Assembly: GCA_023430725.1 (NCBI GenBank)
Contig: JAEYZD010000144.1
Span: 1 to 25,913 of the forward strand
Direction of reading: 5' to 3'
DNA: 25,913 nt
Source of the DNA: Bacteroidota bacterium
GTDB taxonomy: Bacteria > Bacteroidota > Bacteroidia > Bacteroidales > VadinHA17
Shown one piece after another: positions 1 through 8,666 of this stretch (position 1 is its first letter; each line of letters opens with the position of its first letter). Both the position numbers and the translations under genes were made by a program. The notes under the pieces were generated by a model. It searched no databases and was not told where the DNA came from. It saw only the letters and a list, made by a program, of their open reading frames with translations.

Positions 1-1072
1 CTTCCGGATATGGCTTGAGGTCAGGATAGGTGGCCTCATCAATGTACCTGTCATCCCACGGATCAAGCACCTTTGTGCTATAGGGGTCAGGTATGCTGAG
101 TGACTCGTCAACCAGGTACTGGAACCCGTACTCCTCTTCCGGGTCAAGCCCTGTAATCTCCGTCCAGTACCAGTCACCATCAGGACTCCTTTTCATGAAT
201 CCCTCGGGGCTGTGTACCCAGTTGTTGAAGTCGCCCATAACGAAGACGCTGTTTTTATAGGGAGCATAGAGCAGAAAAGCTGCCGAGTTGTCACCGGTGA
301 TGTTCACCCCCGGCTTAAGGCCTGCCGGCACGGCTTCGGTAACTGTTGCAGTACGGATAAAGTAGTACGCAGAGTCAGCTTTCAGGATGTTGTTATGCCA
401 TGCCTTTGCCAGCAGCTTGTAGCTGCCGGAGGAGGCGGCTGTTACAGTATGACTGAGGGTTGTCTCCGTCACTTTTTTCAGGAGTGTTCCGTTCTGGTAA
501 AGGATGATTGAGTCAGCCACTGAGGCTGATGCCTGAACCGGGATCTCCTGACCGGGGTTAACCAGTGAGGTGTAGCTGTCCGGCTGCGACAGCAGCAGTT
601 CGAATGAAGCCTCCTCGCTTACATTGTAGAATATGTCGGTACCGCCTACGTCACGTCCGGTGGCTGTATTGGGATCCCCGACAGTGTCTCTGAATACAAA
701 GGCAAGCCTCAGTATCTTCTCATCGGCAGGTACCCCGTAAAACTCTCTTATTGAAGGCGAAATAGTCAGGGTATAGACATTGGCTGAAACTTTTACAAGC
801 CTTGCCTTTGCCGTAAAGACACCCCAGTTGGCCACAACATGTTTCCAGTCTGAACCGCTGGTGCTCTGATCTGTGATAACTCCGGTATGTGCATATATCC
901 TGCTTGTTCCGGCGTAATCTTTAAGTCCCATGTTACCCTTATCCGCGTTGAAGGTTATTGTAACGGCATCTGAGGATGTCGGGAATACCGGATCAGCAGT
1001 AATCACCTGCGCCTTTGAAGTCAGACCCCACGCAGTCAGGGCAAGTATAAGGATAGCTATTTTTACTCTCAT
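1..1072 (-). CDS. Secreted alpha-amylase family glycoside hydrolase, N-terminal part (runs off left edge)
   Basis: The minus-strand frame is open from the ATG at 1072 to the window edge, giving 356 residues with no stop. Residues 1-21 form a signal peptide ending SKA-Q with no lipobox cysteine, so the product is exported but is not an obvious SusG-type surface lipoprotein. Residues about 22-150 resemble the N-terminal domain found on Bacteroidetes GH13 enzymes, residues 160-240 look like a second beta-sandwich, and residues 255-345 form a CBM48-like E-set module (VFVMGDFNNW, then LDPWDDRYI). The catalytic barrel must lie outside the window, so the enzyme class is inferred from these modules and from the preceding susCDEF-type genes. 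Expected role: hydrolysis of starch or related alpha-glucans. It is last in the visible operon but is separated from the previous gene by 121 bp containing two hairpins. Confidence 0.8.
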   Translation of the reverse strand, partial: MRVKIAILILALTAWGLTSKAQVITADPVFPTSSDAVTITFNADKGNMGLKDYAGTSRIYAHTGVITDQSTSGSDWKHVVANWGVFTAKARLVKVSANVYTLTISPSIREFYGVPADEKILRLAFVFRDTVGDPNTATGRDVGGTDIFYNVSEEASFELLLSQPDSYTSLVNPGQEIPVQASASVADSIILYQNGTLLKKVTETTLSHTVTAASSGSYKLLAKAWHNNILKADSAYYFIRTATVTEAVPAGLKPGVNITGDNSAAFLLYAPYKNSVFVMGDFNNWVHSPEGFMKRSPDGDWYWTEITGLDPEEEYGFQYLVDESLSIPDPYSTKVLDPWDDRYIDEATYPDLKPYPE

Positions 1073-1108
1073 AATTTCGCGTTAGCGTATTGATTATCCG
1101 TTAAATAT

Positions 1109-1148
1109 AATCAAAAACCTCTTCCTGTCACAGAAGAGGTTTTTGATT
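1109..1148 (-). terminator. Perfect 16-bp stem hairpin between susF-like and amylase genes
   Basis: Arms 1109-1124 and 1133-1148 are perfect inverted repeats with an 8-nt loop (1125-1132). The core CCTCTTC/GAAGAGG is flanked by A5 and T5, so it reads as a terminator on either strand. On the minus strand it lies 45 bp after the lipoprotein stop and 36 bp before the amylase ATG. It is probably a partial terminator or an mRNA-stabilising hairpin that lowers amylase expression relative to the transporter genes. Confidence 0.6.
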
Positions 1149-1159
1149 TCAAGGAACGC

Positions 1160-1175
1160 TGCGGTTTTTACCGCA
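1160..1175 (-). other. Small hairpin downstream of the susF-like stop
   Basis: TGCGGT (1160-1165) and ACCGCA (1170-1175) form a 6-bp stem with a T4 loop (A4 in the minus-strand transcript). It lies just before the 16-bp hairpin at 1109-1148 in the direction of transcription, so the 3' end of the lipoprotein message would carry two stem-loops in tandem. Confidence 0.35.
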
Positions 1176-1193
1176 ACATGGGGGGTATTCCGC

Positions 1194-2744
1194 TTAGTTT
1201 TTAGTCATTGTTGCCACTCTTGCCCAGGGGTCAAATGTGATTGTGTAGTTGCCTGCCTCGGCAACGGAAATATCGGCTCCTCCGGGGGTAAGTGCGCCAA
1301 GTGCACCGCCAAAGTTGTAATCCCAACCGTCATTGGCCCTGAATTTAATCATTCCTGCAGTGAGGTTTATTGTTGCGGTGAAGACTCCGCCGACGGCATC
1401 CCATGACATGTTAGTGTCATTATCCCATCCGCCCGGAGTCGAGCTTCCAATAATTCCCCATCTGTCAGCCCGGTAGGTATATGCCAGAGGAGTGCTGAGG
1501 TCAAGGGTGATTGCATAGTCATCCTCAACAGTTGTAGCAATGTTGTCACCGCCGGCAACAAGGTTGAGGCTGCCTGCAGGTGCACCGTAGTTGTAATCCC
1601 AACTATCATTGGCTCTGAACTTCCATCCTCCGGCTGGCATATGCATACCACCCTTCCAGACGCGTACTGCCGGATCATATGTCAGAGGCACCTGACCACC
1701 CCATCCGTTCAGATCGCCGATCACGCCCCAGTTCATCGCTACTGCAGTATAGGTCATCGGGTCAACACCTGCATTGATGTTGATCTTGTAATATCCCATC
1801 GGAAGAGGAATGTCTCCGCCTGTGGTGGAAAGTGTTCCCGGGGTGGTGCCGACACCATAATTGATGCCGTCCCAGCTGGGTTGTTCAGAAATCTTGAACA
1901 TATTTGAGGCACCGGCCATATAGATATAACCTTCAACATTGTTCGGGTTGGCCTCATTGCTCTTGACCATCGGCGACTTGTCAGGTGACCAGTCGGCCAG
2001 GCCTGAGCCGGGATAACTTGCTGCCACATAGTTGCCGGGCACATACCATTCACGTACACTCACGAGGGTTGTGAATGAGAGTTCAGGACCATATGCAGTA
2101 CCTGCGCTGTTGGTTGCATAGGCACGGACGTAATACCTGGTCAGTCCTTTCAGTCCTGAGAGATTACTTACAAATGCGCCAAGGTCTGTGCCGTCGCTGG
2201 TCTTGCCATTGGCGACAGTCGGTGCGGTTGAAGTTCCGTACACAACACCCTTTTCTGTTACTGCAGCTCCGCCGTCAGCGGTTACCTCGCCACCGGTCAC
2301 AGCCGTTGTGCCTTCAATATCCGTTACTTCAGCAGTGGTTACCGTTGCAAGAACCGGCAGAGTGGTGAAGTTAAGCTCCTCGCCATAGACTGTCCCTTCA
2401 GGACCTGTGGCATAGGCACGGGCGTAATACTTCTGTGCAAATGCCAGACCTGTAAGATTGACATGATAGGCAGCCGTAGTAACGATGCCGTCATACGCAG
2501 TTTTTGACTTTGCTATCGTGGGATTGGCCTCGATATCATAGCAGACTCCCCTTTCGGTGAACCCGTCTCCCTCAGCCACAACGAATCCTGTCACCGTGGC
2601 AGCGTTGGAAGTCACGTTGAATACCTTGGTGGTCCCCAGTGCAGGGTCCAGCCTGATTTCAGATGTCTCCTTTGTGCAGCCGGTGATAAGAAGCACCGCT
2701 GCCACAGGGATCATCATTATTCTCATTATTGATCTCATTTTCAT
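1194..2744 (-). CDS. SusE/SusF-like surface lipoprotein with two fibronectin-like repeats
   Basis: The product has 516 residues and an N-terminal lipoprotein signal with lipobox LITGC (Cys23). Residues about 33-128 and 131-227 are two similar beta-sandwich repeats of fibronectin III style; both carry a GVxY segment, then YYxRAYAT, and end in FTTL. After residue 230 come about three SusE/F-type starch-binding modules. The last two are near copies, with WGVIGDLNGWGG/WKFRANDSWDYNYG and WGIIGSSTPGGWD/IKFRANDGWDYNFG. In the known Sus system SusE and SusF hold starch at the cell surface, and that role is inferred here. The gene follows the susE-like gene by 31 bp and precedes the amylase. Another start at residue 3 (MRSIM) is possible. 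Classical SusF has a different N-terminus, so the FN3-like stalk is a variation. Confidence 0.85.
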   Translation of the reverse strand: MKMRSIMRIMMIPVAAVLLITGCTKETSEIRLDPALGTTKVFNVTSNAATVTGFVVAEGDGFTERGVCYDIEANPTIAKSKTAYDGIVTTAAYHVNLTGLAFAQKYYARAYATGPEGTVYGEELNFTTLPVLATVTTAEVTDIEGTTAVTGGEVTADGGAAVTEKGVVYGTSTAPTVANGKTSDGTDLGAFVSNLSGLKGLTRYYVRAYATNSAGTAYGPELSFTTLVSVREWYVPGNYVAASYPGSGLADWSPDKSPMVKSNEANPNNVEGYIYMAGASNMFKISEQPSWDGINYGVGTTPGTLSTTGGDIPLPMGYYKININAGVDPMTYTAVAMNWGVIGDLNGWGGQVPLTYDPAVRVWKGGMHMPAGGWKFRANDSWDYNYGAPAGSLNLVAGGDNIATTVEDDYAITLDLSTPLAYTYRADRWGIIGSSTPGGWDNDTNMSWDAVGGVFTATINLTAGMIKFRANDGWDYNFGGALGALTPGGADISVAEAGNYTITFDPWARVATMTKN

Positions 2745-2775
2745 AAATCTTGATTTTTATAATGTCCCTGGTTCA

Positions 2776-3819
2776 TTAGTTCTTTACTATAGTGCATGAA
2801 CCGGCTTCGTCCGGGCCGTTTGGCTGTGTAATTGTCAGGGTTATTGTGTAATTGCCTGCAGTTACCGCAAGATTGTCCCCGTTATGGAACAGGTCAGCCG
2901 GATCTGTGCCGCCCGGACGGTATCCGAGGTTCCATGCCCATGCATTATTCAGCCTGAACTTTATCTCACCGTCAACAAGATTGAGGGTAATTGACCATGA
3001 ACCGGTTGCAGGGTTATATTCCATCGGCTGGTCAGGAGAATCCCATGCGTTCGGGGTGGCTGAACCTACGAGACCAATCCTGTATTCGGATATTTCAAAG
3101 GTTTGAGCCGTAACATCTACTGTCAGTCTGCCCCATCCGGTTATCTCAGGAACAATTGCCGCGCCGTTGACTGAAAGGGTGCCGGCAGCACCACCGTAAC
3201 TGGTCCCTGCATCAGGGTCAGTCAGGGTGAAGGGTTTGGTCGGGTCAAGCTTGACCAGGCCGGTATATTTGCCGTCACCGAGGGCTGACTCAATCTTCTG
3301 ATCCATCCCCGAGTTGACAAGATTAAGCCTGGGCAGACCATAGAGTGCCACTGTAGCGCCTTTTGAAACGGAAATATATGAGAAGGGATTGGTTCCCGTT
3401 CCCGGGGCTCCTGTTCCGGCATCAATCACCAGAACAGCCCTCAGGCGAAGATCCAGAGGTGTAGATGCATCTGCGGGGAACTTCTTGATTAGTATACCGT
3501 TCAGGTCACTGACTGTAATCTTCATTGACTTACACTGATTGCCTGACCAGATTGTCACCGGATCTGCAAACGAAGTTCCTGCGGCTGCAGCATCAATATA
3601 GTATGTTGCTGATGCCTGGAATCCGGGATCAACAGGAGTGCCAACGAATTCCAGTACCTCGGTTCCGTTTGTCCTCTCAAGGGTCAGATCCGGAACAGTG
3701 GTGAGCGTCGGAGCTACCGGGTTTGACAGCATTGTAATTATCTCGCCGTCCTTTTCACAGGAGGTGAAGAGGGCTGTCAACCCGATGAATGTCATGAATA
3801 TTAATATATTTTTCTTCAT
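2776..3819 (-). CDS. susE: SusE-like starch-binding outer-membrane lipoprotein
   Basis: The 347-residue product begins with a lipoprotein signal, lipobox ALFTSC with Cys21. Residues about 24-125 match the SusE N-terminal domain pattern (NPVAPTLT near the start, then an FxASATYYID strand and an ionic DLN segment). Residues about 250-347 form a carbohydrate-binding module with IGLVGSATPNAWDSP and IKFRLNNAWAWNLGY, related to the modules of the next gene. By analogy to Bacteroides SusE it would bind alpha-glucan outside the cell next to the SusCD transporter. It starts 18 bp after the susD stop and is clearly in the same operon. The symbol is by family resemblance only. Confidence 0.85.
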   Translation of the reverse strand: MKKNILIFMTFIGLTALFTSCEKDGEIITMLSNPVAPTLTTVPDLTLERTNGTEVLEFVGTPVDPGFQASATYYIDAAAAGTSFADPVTIWSGNQCKSMKITVSDLNGILIKKFPADASTPLDLRLRAVLVIDAGTGAPGTGTNPFSYISVSKGATVALYGLPRLNLVNSGMDQKIESALGDGKYTGLVKLDPTKPFTLTDPDAGTSYGGAAGTLSVNGAAIVPEITGWGRLTVDVTAQTFEISEYRIGLVGSATPNAWDSPDQPMEYNPATGSWSITLNLVDGEIKFRLNNAWAWNLGYRPGGTDPADLFHNGDNLAVTAGNYTITLTITQPNGPDEAGSCTIVKN

Positions 3820-3837
3820 TTTGATTCGCTTTAAGGA

Positions 3838-5460
3838 TTAATAACCAGGGTTATTCACTCCGTTGTAATTCGGGTTGGATGAGAGTTCATCACCGGGTAT
3901 CGGGAAGATATCCAGGTGATCCGATGTGCTGGCGCCGGCCATGGCACCGCCCTTCCACTGCCAGAGGTAGTCACCCCCGGTGAATTTGCCGAAGCGCACG
4001 AGGTCTGTGCGTCTCTGAGCCTCATAGTAGAACTCGCGTCCGCGCTCATCAATCAGGAAATCGAGGTCAAGGTCAGCAGCGGTAATGTTTCCGCTGGTGT
4101 TGCCGTAGGCGCGCTCCCTGATCTTGTTGATGTCAAGCACTGCTGCGTCAATATTGGTAGCACCGCCGATCCTGTAGAGAGCCTCTGCCCTCATCAGGTA
4201 TGCATCGGCAAGGCGGAATACCGGAAAATCGGTGCTTGCGAAGGCGGTATTGTAGTTTGCCGCCCTGGAGCCGTCAGCATTGCGAGCCGTGAACTTGTAC
4301 ACTCCGATGCCGTAATCGCCGCTGGCTGAAGGAGCAGGAATATTCCGTGCCTTCTTGATCTTCAGGAATACGCGCTTGTCAGGTGCCAGCGAGAGGGTCG
4401 GGTCACCGTCAGGTATCGGAGCATTTCCGTACACTGCCAGCGTGTCAACCATCTTGGCCAGGAAGTTGATCCTGGCACGGTTGCCGTTCCAGTTTGTATT
4501 GGAAGTCAGCCCGTGGAAGTCCTCTGCCCTCAGGTAAACAGCGTCACTGGATGATTCAATTATGAAAGTGGTGCCCACGTAGCCCTGCACGTTGGTGCCG
4601 TCCTGCTCCCATGCAAAGATCATCTCGGGATTGCTGCGGCCGTCATTGTCGGCGCTGAAATTCTGCCTGTAATCAGTTGCCAGGGAGTAGCCTGCGTTGA
4701 TCACCCTGCCCGTGTAAGTCACAACATCATCCCATCTTGGAGTGCCGGTGTACACCTCAGCATTCAGGTAGAGCCTTGCAAGAAGCATCCATGCTGCAGC
4801 CTGGTCAGCCTGGGGATATGACGACCTGGGTGCTCCCAGGGTATTTTCGATGGCAAGCAGCTCATCCTCGATATAATTGAAAATCTCTGTCCTTGATCCG
4901 ATCTCCGGGAAGAACTTGCCAACACCGTCTTCTTCAGTTGTGAAGGGGAACTGACCGAAAAGGTCAATGGCCCAGTAGTATGCCAGAGCTCTCAGGAACC
5001 TTGCCTCGGCAACATACCTTTCAGAGTTTTCACCACCGATGGTTTGTGCTTTTATGATGAAGTCGTTTGCATATGTAATACTAAGCGCCAGACGCTGGTA
5101 GAGCGCTGTCAGGAACGGGTTGCTGGGACTCCATGTCTGGGTGTTGAGGTCTGCTATACCTACATCTCCCCAAGCACATATAGCCTCGTCTGTCGTTATC
5201 TCCTGAAGGTTCCAGAGTGCCCTCATTGTAGTAAAGAAGTTGCCGTCAGATGCAGTAATGTCATCACCACCGTTTGCTCCCTGCCCCGAGATGATGAAGC
5301 TCGCATAGATCTTGCCAAGGGCCATTTTAATATAGGAAGGATCAGCACCAAGGTCAAGGATTCTTGTTGGGTCATTAGGGGTGACATCCAGATCCTTCAC
5401 GCATGATGAGATCATCAGCGCTGAAAGCATTATTCCGAATATTATAATCTTCTTTTTCAT
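3838..5460 (-). CDS. susD: SusD/RagB family nutrient-binding outer-membrane lipoprotein
   Basis: The product has 540 residues with a lipoprotein signal ending LMISSC (Cys20) followed by VKDLDVTPNDP, the usual SusD opening. The N-terminal helical part includes EARFLRALAYYWAIDLFGQFPF and AAWMLLARLYLNAEVYTG, the tetratricopeptide-like core of the family. The C-terminal part has FPVFRLADAYLMRAEALYRIGG and DERGREFYYEAQRRTDLVRFGKF, which are family hallmarks. SusD forms the lid over the SusC barrel and captures the glycan on the outer face of the outer membrane. It begins 20 bp after susC, in the same operon. Substrate is inferred as an alpha-glucan from the linked susE/F-like and amylase genes; the sequence alone does not prove it. 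Confidence 0.95.
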   Translation of the reverse strand: MKKKIIIFGIMLSALMISSCVKDLDVTPNDPTRILDLGADPSYIKMALGKIYASFIISGQGANGGDDITASDGNFFTTMRALWNLQEITTDEAICAWGDVGIADLNTQTWSPSNPFLTALYQRLALSITYANDFIIKAQTIGGENSERYVAEARFLRALAYYWAIDLFGQFPFTTEEDGVGKFFPEIGSRTEIFNYIEDELLAIENTLGAPRSSYPQADQAAAWMLLARLYLNAEVYTGTPRWDDVVTYTGRVINAGYSLATDYRQNFSADNDGRSNPEMIFAWEQDGTNVQGYVGTTFIIESSSDAVYLRAEDFHGLTSNTNWNGNRARINFLAKMVDTLAVYGNAPIPDGDPTLSLAPDKRVFLKIKKARNIPAPSASGDYGIGVYKFTARNADGSRAANYNTAFASTDFPVFRLADAYLMRAEALYRIGGATNIDAAVLDINKIRERAYGNTSGNITAADLDLDFLIDERGREFYYEAQRRTDLVRFGKFTGGDYLWQWKGGAMAGASTSDHLDIFPIPGDELSSNPNYNGVNNPGY

Positions 5461-5480
5461 ATCTGCTTATCGTTATTTTA

Positions 5481-8441
5481 TTAGAAGGTAAGCCCTATAC
5501 CGAGCATGAAGGTGCGGGGCCTCGGGTAAAAGTTGTTGTCAATGCCGCCTGAGACCTCGGGGTCAATACCGCTGTACTTCGTAAGGATCAGTGCATTCTG
5601 CACGGTGAAACTGACGCGGGCACCCATTGCACCGAAGAGATTGTCAAACGTGTAGCCTGCGCTCACGTTGTCGAGCTTCAGGAATGATGCATTCTCAACA
5701 AAATAGTCACTGGTGAACTGACGCTTGACAAAATTGGTTTCTGCGAGCGCCCTCGAAAAGTTCTTCCAGTATCCGATCTGCTGCATCTGGTCATATGATG
5801 CACCTGCAGCAACCTGGTTGTAAACATAGTTGCCTATGCTGGCGCGTGCCGAAGCAGAAAGGTCAAAGTTTTTGTACTCGAACCTTGCCGAGAGGCCAAG
5901 CAGGTAGTCTGCAACCGGATTATGATAGATGTACTTGTCGGCATTGTCACCGTTGACCACACCGCCTTCACCTGACTCATCAACATAAAGCCCTTCAATT
6001 GGTTTCCCGTCAGCATTGTATACCTGGCGGTTGACAAAGAAGGCGCGTGCCGGATAGCCGACCCTGGTCACCTGCTTGGTACCTGTCATACCATCACCGT
6101 AGGGTACCCCGATGTAATCAGGATCATCTGTAAGAAGCAGCTTTGTGATCTCGTTAACGTTGTATGTCGCATTAAAGCCAATTGAAAAAAGCATGTCATT
6201 CGTTGAAACCGGAATGAAATTCAGCGAGAGCTCTGCACCGTTGTTCGTAAGGCTACCCACGTTGGTAAGCAGGGTATTTGAGAAGTTGCTTGAGCTTGGT
6301 ACCGTAACTAAGTTAAGAAGATCGTCGGTAACTCTTTTATAAAGGTCAATTGAACCGGTGATGCGGTCATTGACAAAGCCGAAGTCGAGACCGGCATTAA
6401 GCGTGGTTGTCTCCTCCCACTTGATATCCGGGTCATATGCATCAGGCCTCAGTGTCGGAATGAACTCCCCGTCAATATAGTAATAGGAGCCCTCCGAAGA
6501 CTGGCGGTAAAGCGCCAGTGCCGGGAAGTCGTTGCCGATGTCCTGCTGCCCGGTGATACCCCATCCAAGCCTGAGCTTGAGGTTAGATACTGCCTTGACA
6601 TTCTTCAGGAATGATTCCTCCTTAATCTTCCATCCGAGAGCAACCGAAGGGAACAATCCCCAAGGATTAGCCTTAAATCTTGATGAACCATCCTCACGTA
6701 AGGTGACAGTGACGAGATATCTGTCCTTCAGTGTATAGTTGATACGGCCAAAGAATGACACGAGATAGTTCCCGGGATCGGTTGTAAATGACGAGCTGTC
6801 TGATTTCTGATAAAGAGGATGCTCAGCATCGACCCTGGTGCGGGTGTAGGTCTCGCCATTCCTCTCGAAGTGCTGCCATGAGTAACCTGCGGTCACATCA
6901 AGCACACTGTTGATACTTGCCAGGTTCTTATTGTAGTTAAGGTAAAAATCAAGCAGGTTGTTGTAGTTGTTTCCACTGTAGTCTGAAATCCTTCCGTAAA
7001 GCGGAGCGGTTAGTACCGAAGGAGAGGTCTTGGGACGGTTGTTGTGACCGACACTTGTTGTATAATCAGTTGCCAGGTTGAGGTTGGCTCTTAGCTCCGG
7101 CAGGAAGGGAAGGGTGTAGTCCAGCTGGATGTTTCCGATGACCCTGTTAACCACAGACCTGTTGTCGACAGACAGTGCCTGCTCAACCGGGTTGGGTGTT
7201 CCGAGGTTGGCGCCGTAGTTTGCCCACTGGAAGTATCCGTCATAGTTTTCACTACCGTCTTTTATAACTTGGGTCGGGTCCATATTCACAGCTGAACCTA
7301 TTGCACCTGAGTCACCGAAGTTGTGGTGCGTATTCATTCCCTTGAGGTTGATATTGACCTTCAGGGCATCATTGAAGAATGTGGGGTTGAGGTTCAGTGA
7401 CCCGGTGAAACGCTGCATGTCAGTGTTCTTCAGGATACCGTTCTGGTCAGTGTAACCGATTGAGAGGCGGTAGGGAAGTGAGCCGACAGCACCTGAAAGG
7501 CTCAGGTTATGGTCATGGGAGACTGCAGTACGGAAGATCTCCTTCTGCCAGTTTGTATTCTGCGTTCCCAGGAGATTCAGGTTGTCAATTCCAAAGAGGT
7601 CTGACTTCTCGAGAGCCAGCTGCCTGATCTCGTCACCTGAGAATACATCGACAAATGCGATTGCATTTGCCACGGAGACATTTCCGTCATAGGAGACTGT
7701 CAGGGGCGATCCTGCCTTCCCTTTCTTGGTAGTGATCAGGATAACGCCGTTTGATGCCCTTGAACCGTAGATGGCAGTTGCGGAAGCATCCTTCAGAACC
7801 GTGAATGTCTCAATGTCATTCGGATTTACAAATGAGAGGATGTTTGAGCTTCCTGATACATTGTTGTTGTCAATCGGAACACCGTCGATGATTATCAGCG
7901 GGTCATTGGAGGCGTTGAGTGATGAACCGCCGCGCACGCGGATGGTTGCACCGCTGCCCGGTGCACCACCTGCTGTGGTGATCACCACACCTGCACTCTT
8001 CCCGACAAGCAGATCCTGTGGTGAGGTGATTGCTCCCTTGTTGAAGTCCTTTGAACTCACAGCTGCCACAGAACCGGTGGCATCGCTCTTCTTGACGGTA
8101 CCGTAACCGATGACCACCACCTCGTCGAGGGCCTGAACATCAGTGCGCATGGCAACGTTTACAACATTGCTCTCACCAACGGGAACCTCCTGCGGCAGGT
8201 ATCCGATGAAGGTGAAGACAAGAATATCCCCGGGCTTCGCCATCAGGGAGTACTCTCCGTTAACGCCGGTAATAGTTCCCGTAAGCGTGCCCTTGACAAC
8301 GACGTTCACTCCGGGTAACGTCTGCCTGTCGGCCGCATCGGTAACTGTACCTGACACTCTTACCTGTTGCCCGAAGACAACAAGACTCATCATTATGCCG
8401 AAGGTCAGCATGAAGAGCCGTTTTCCAGTTAGTTTCTCCAT
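5481..8441 (-). CDS. susC: SusC/RagA family TonB-dependent outer-membrane glycan transporter
   Basis: The 986-residue protein has a signal peptide (residues 1-24, VVFGQQ), then a carboxypeptidase-regulatory-like domain at about 26-100 (GTVTDAADRQTLPGVNVVVKG). The family motif DEVVVIGYG lies at 106-114. A plug domain with AIYGSRASNGVILITTKKG follows, and then a long beta-barrel ending in the outer-membrane signature GIGLTF with terminal Phe. It imports oligosaccharides across the outer membrane with energy from TonB-ExbBD; a tonB gene lies at 22822-23508. It is the first gene of the operon and is divergent from a LacI-type regulator, so control by that regulator is likely. No N-terminal secretin/TonB short domain linked to anti-sigma control is seen, which fits LacI rather than ECF control. 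Confidence 0.96.
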   Translation of the reverse strand: MEKLTGKRLFMLTFGIMMSLVVFGQQVRVSGTVTDAADRQTLPGVNVVVKGTLTGTITGVNGEYSLMAKPGDILVFTFIGYLPQEVPVGESNVVNVAMRTDVQALDEVVVIGYGTVKKSDATGSVAAVSSKDFNKGAITSPQDLLVGKSAGVVITTAGGAPGSGATIRVRGGSSLNASNDPLIIIDGVPIDNNNVSGSSNILSFVNPNDIETFTVLKDASATAIYGSRASNGVILITTKKGKAGSPLTVSYDGNVSVANAIAFVDVFSGDEIRQLALEKSDLFGIDNLNLLGTQNTNWQKEIFRTAVSHDHNLSLSGAVGSLPYRLSIGYTDQNGILKNTDMQRFTGSLNLNPTFFNDALKVNINLKGMNTHHNFGDSGAIGSAVNMDPTQVIKDGSENYDGYFQWANYGANLGTPNPVEQALSVDNRSVVNRVIGNIQLDYTLPFLPELRANLNLATDYTTSVGHNNRPKTSPSVLTAPLYGRISDYSGNNYNNLLDFYLNYNKNLASINSVLDVTAGYSWQHFERNGETYTRTRVDAEHPLYQKSDSSSFTTDPGNYLVSFFGRINYTLKDRYLVTVTLREDGSSRFKANPWGLFPSVALGWKIKEESFLKNVKAVSNLKLRLGWGITGQQDIGNDFPALALYRQSSEGSYYYIDGEFIPTLRPDAYDPDIKWEETTTLNAGLDFGFVNDRITGSIDLYKRVTDDLLNLVTVPSSSNFSNTLLTNVGSLTNNGAELSLNFIPVSTNDMLFSIGFNATYNVNEITKLLLTDDPDYIGVPYGDGMTGTKQVTRVGYPARAFFVNRQVYNADGKPIEGLYVDESGEGGVVNGDNADKYIYHNPVADYLLGLSARFEYKNFDLSASARASIGNYVYNQVAAGASYDQMQQIGYWKNFSRALAETNFVKRQFTSDYFVENASFLKLDNVSAGYTFDNLFGAMGARVSFTVQNALILTKYSGIDPEVSGGIDNNFYPRPRTFMLGIGLTF

Positions 8442-8485
8442 AAATAGATCAGTTTAATTGCAGTTTTCAGAATTGTTATTGTTGC

Positions 8486-8493
8486 TAAATTTA
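8486..8493 (-). promoter_or_regulatory. Possible -7 element for susC
   Basis: TAAATTTA on the minus strand is one base off the Bacteroidetes TAnnTTTG element. A TTTA sequence lies 20 nt upstream, roughly where the -33 element should be. It sits about 45 bp before the susC ATG. Weak call, since AT-rich gaps give such matches by chance. Confidence 0.3.
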
Positions 8494-8531
8494 TTTGTCA
8501 AGGTTTGGGACGATAAAATTCCATCTTTTTT

Positions 8532-8549
8532 AAGAGTTAACCAACTCTT
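8532..8549. promoter_or_regulatory. Inverted repeat in susC-lacI intergenic region
   Basis: AAGAGTT (8532-8538) and AACTCTT (8543-8549) are 7-bp arms around AACC, with T-runs on both sides on the plus strand. It lies between the LacI-type sites and susC. It could be a second protein-binding site or a hairpin in a leader; the sequence does not decide. Confidence 0.3.
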
Positions 8550-8564
8550 TTTCAGCTTTTTTAC

Positions 8565-8588
8565 GCAATCGTTACCGCAAACGTTTGA
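8565..8588. promoter_or_regulatory. Two LacI-type operator half-site repeats
   Basis: GCAATCGTT (8565-8573) and GCAAACGTT (8577-8585) are direct copies with one difference, spaced 12 bp start to start. The second includes CAAACGTTTG (8578-8587), a perfect 10-bp palindrome centred on CG, the pattern typical of LacI-family operators. The site lies about 80 bp before the lacI ATG and about 125 bp before susC, so one bound regulator could control both genes. Confidence 0.6.
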
Positions 8589-8666
8589 ATTGGGCTTCAG
8601 GTAAATTTCCGACAGGCGTCAGACACTCAATTTTTTTTTATCTTTACGTGTAACAGCACCCTTTCC

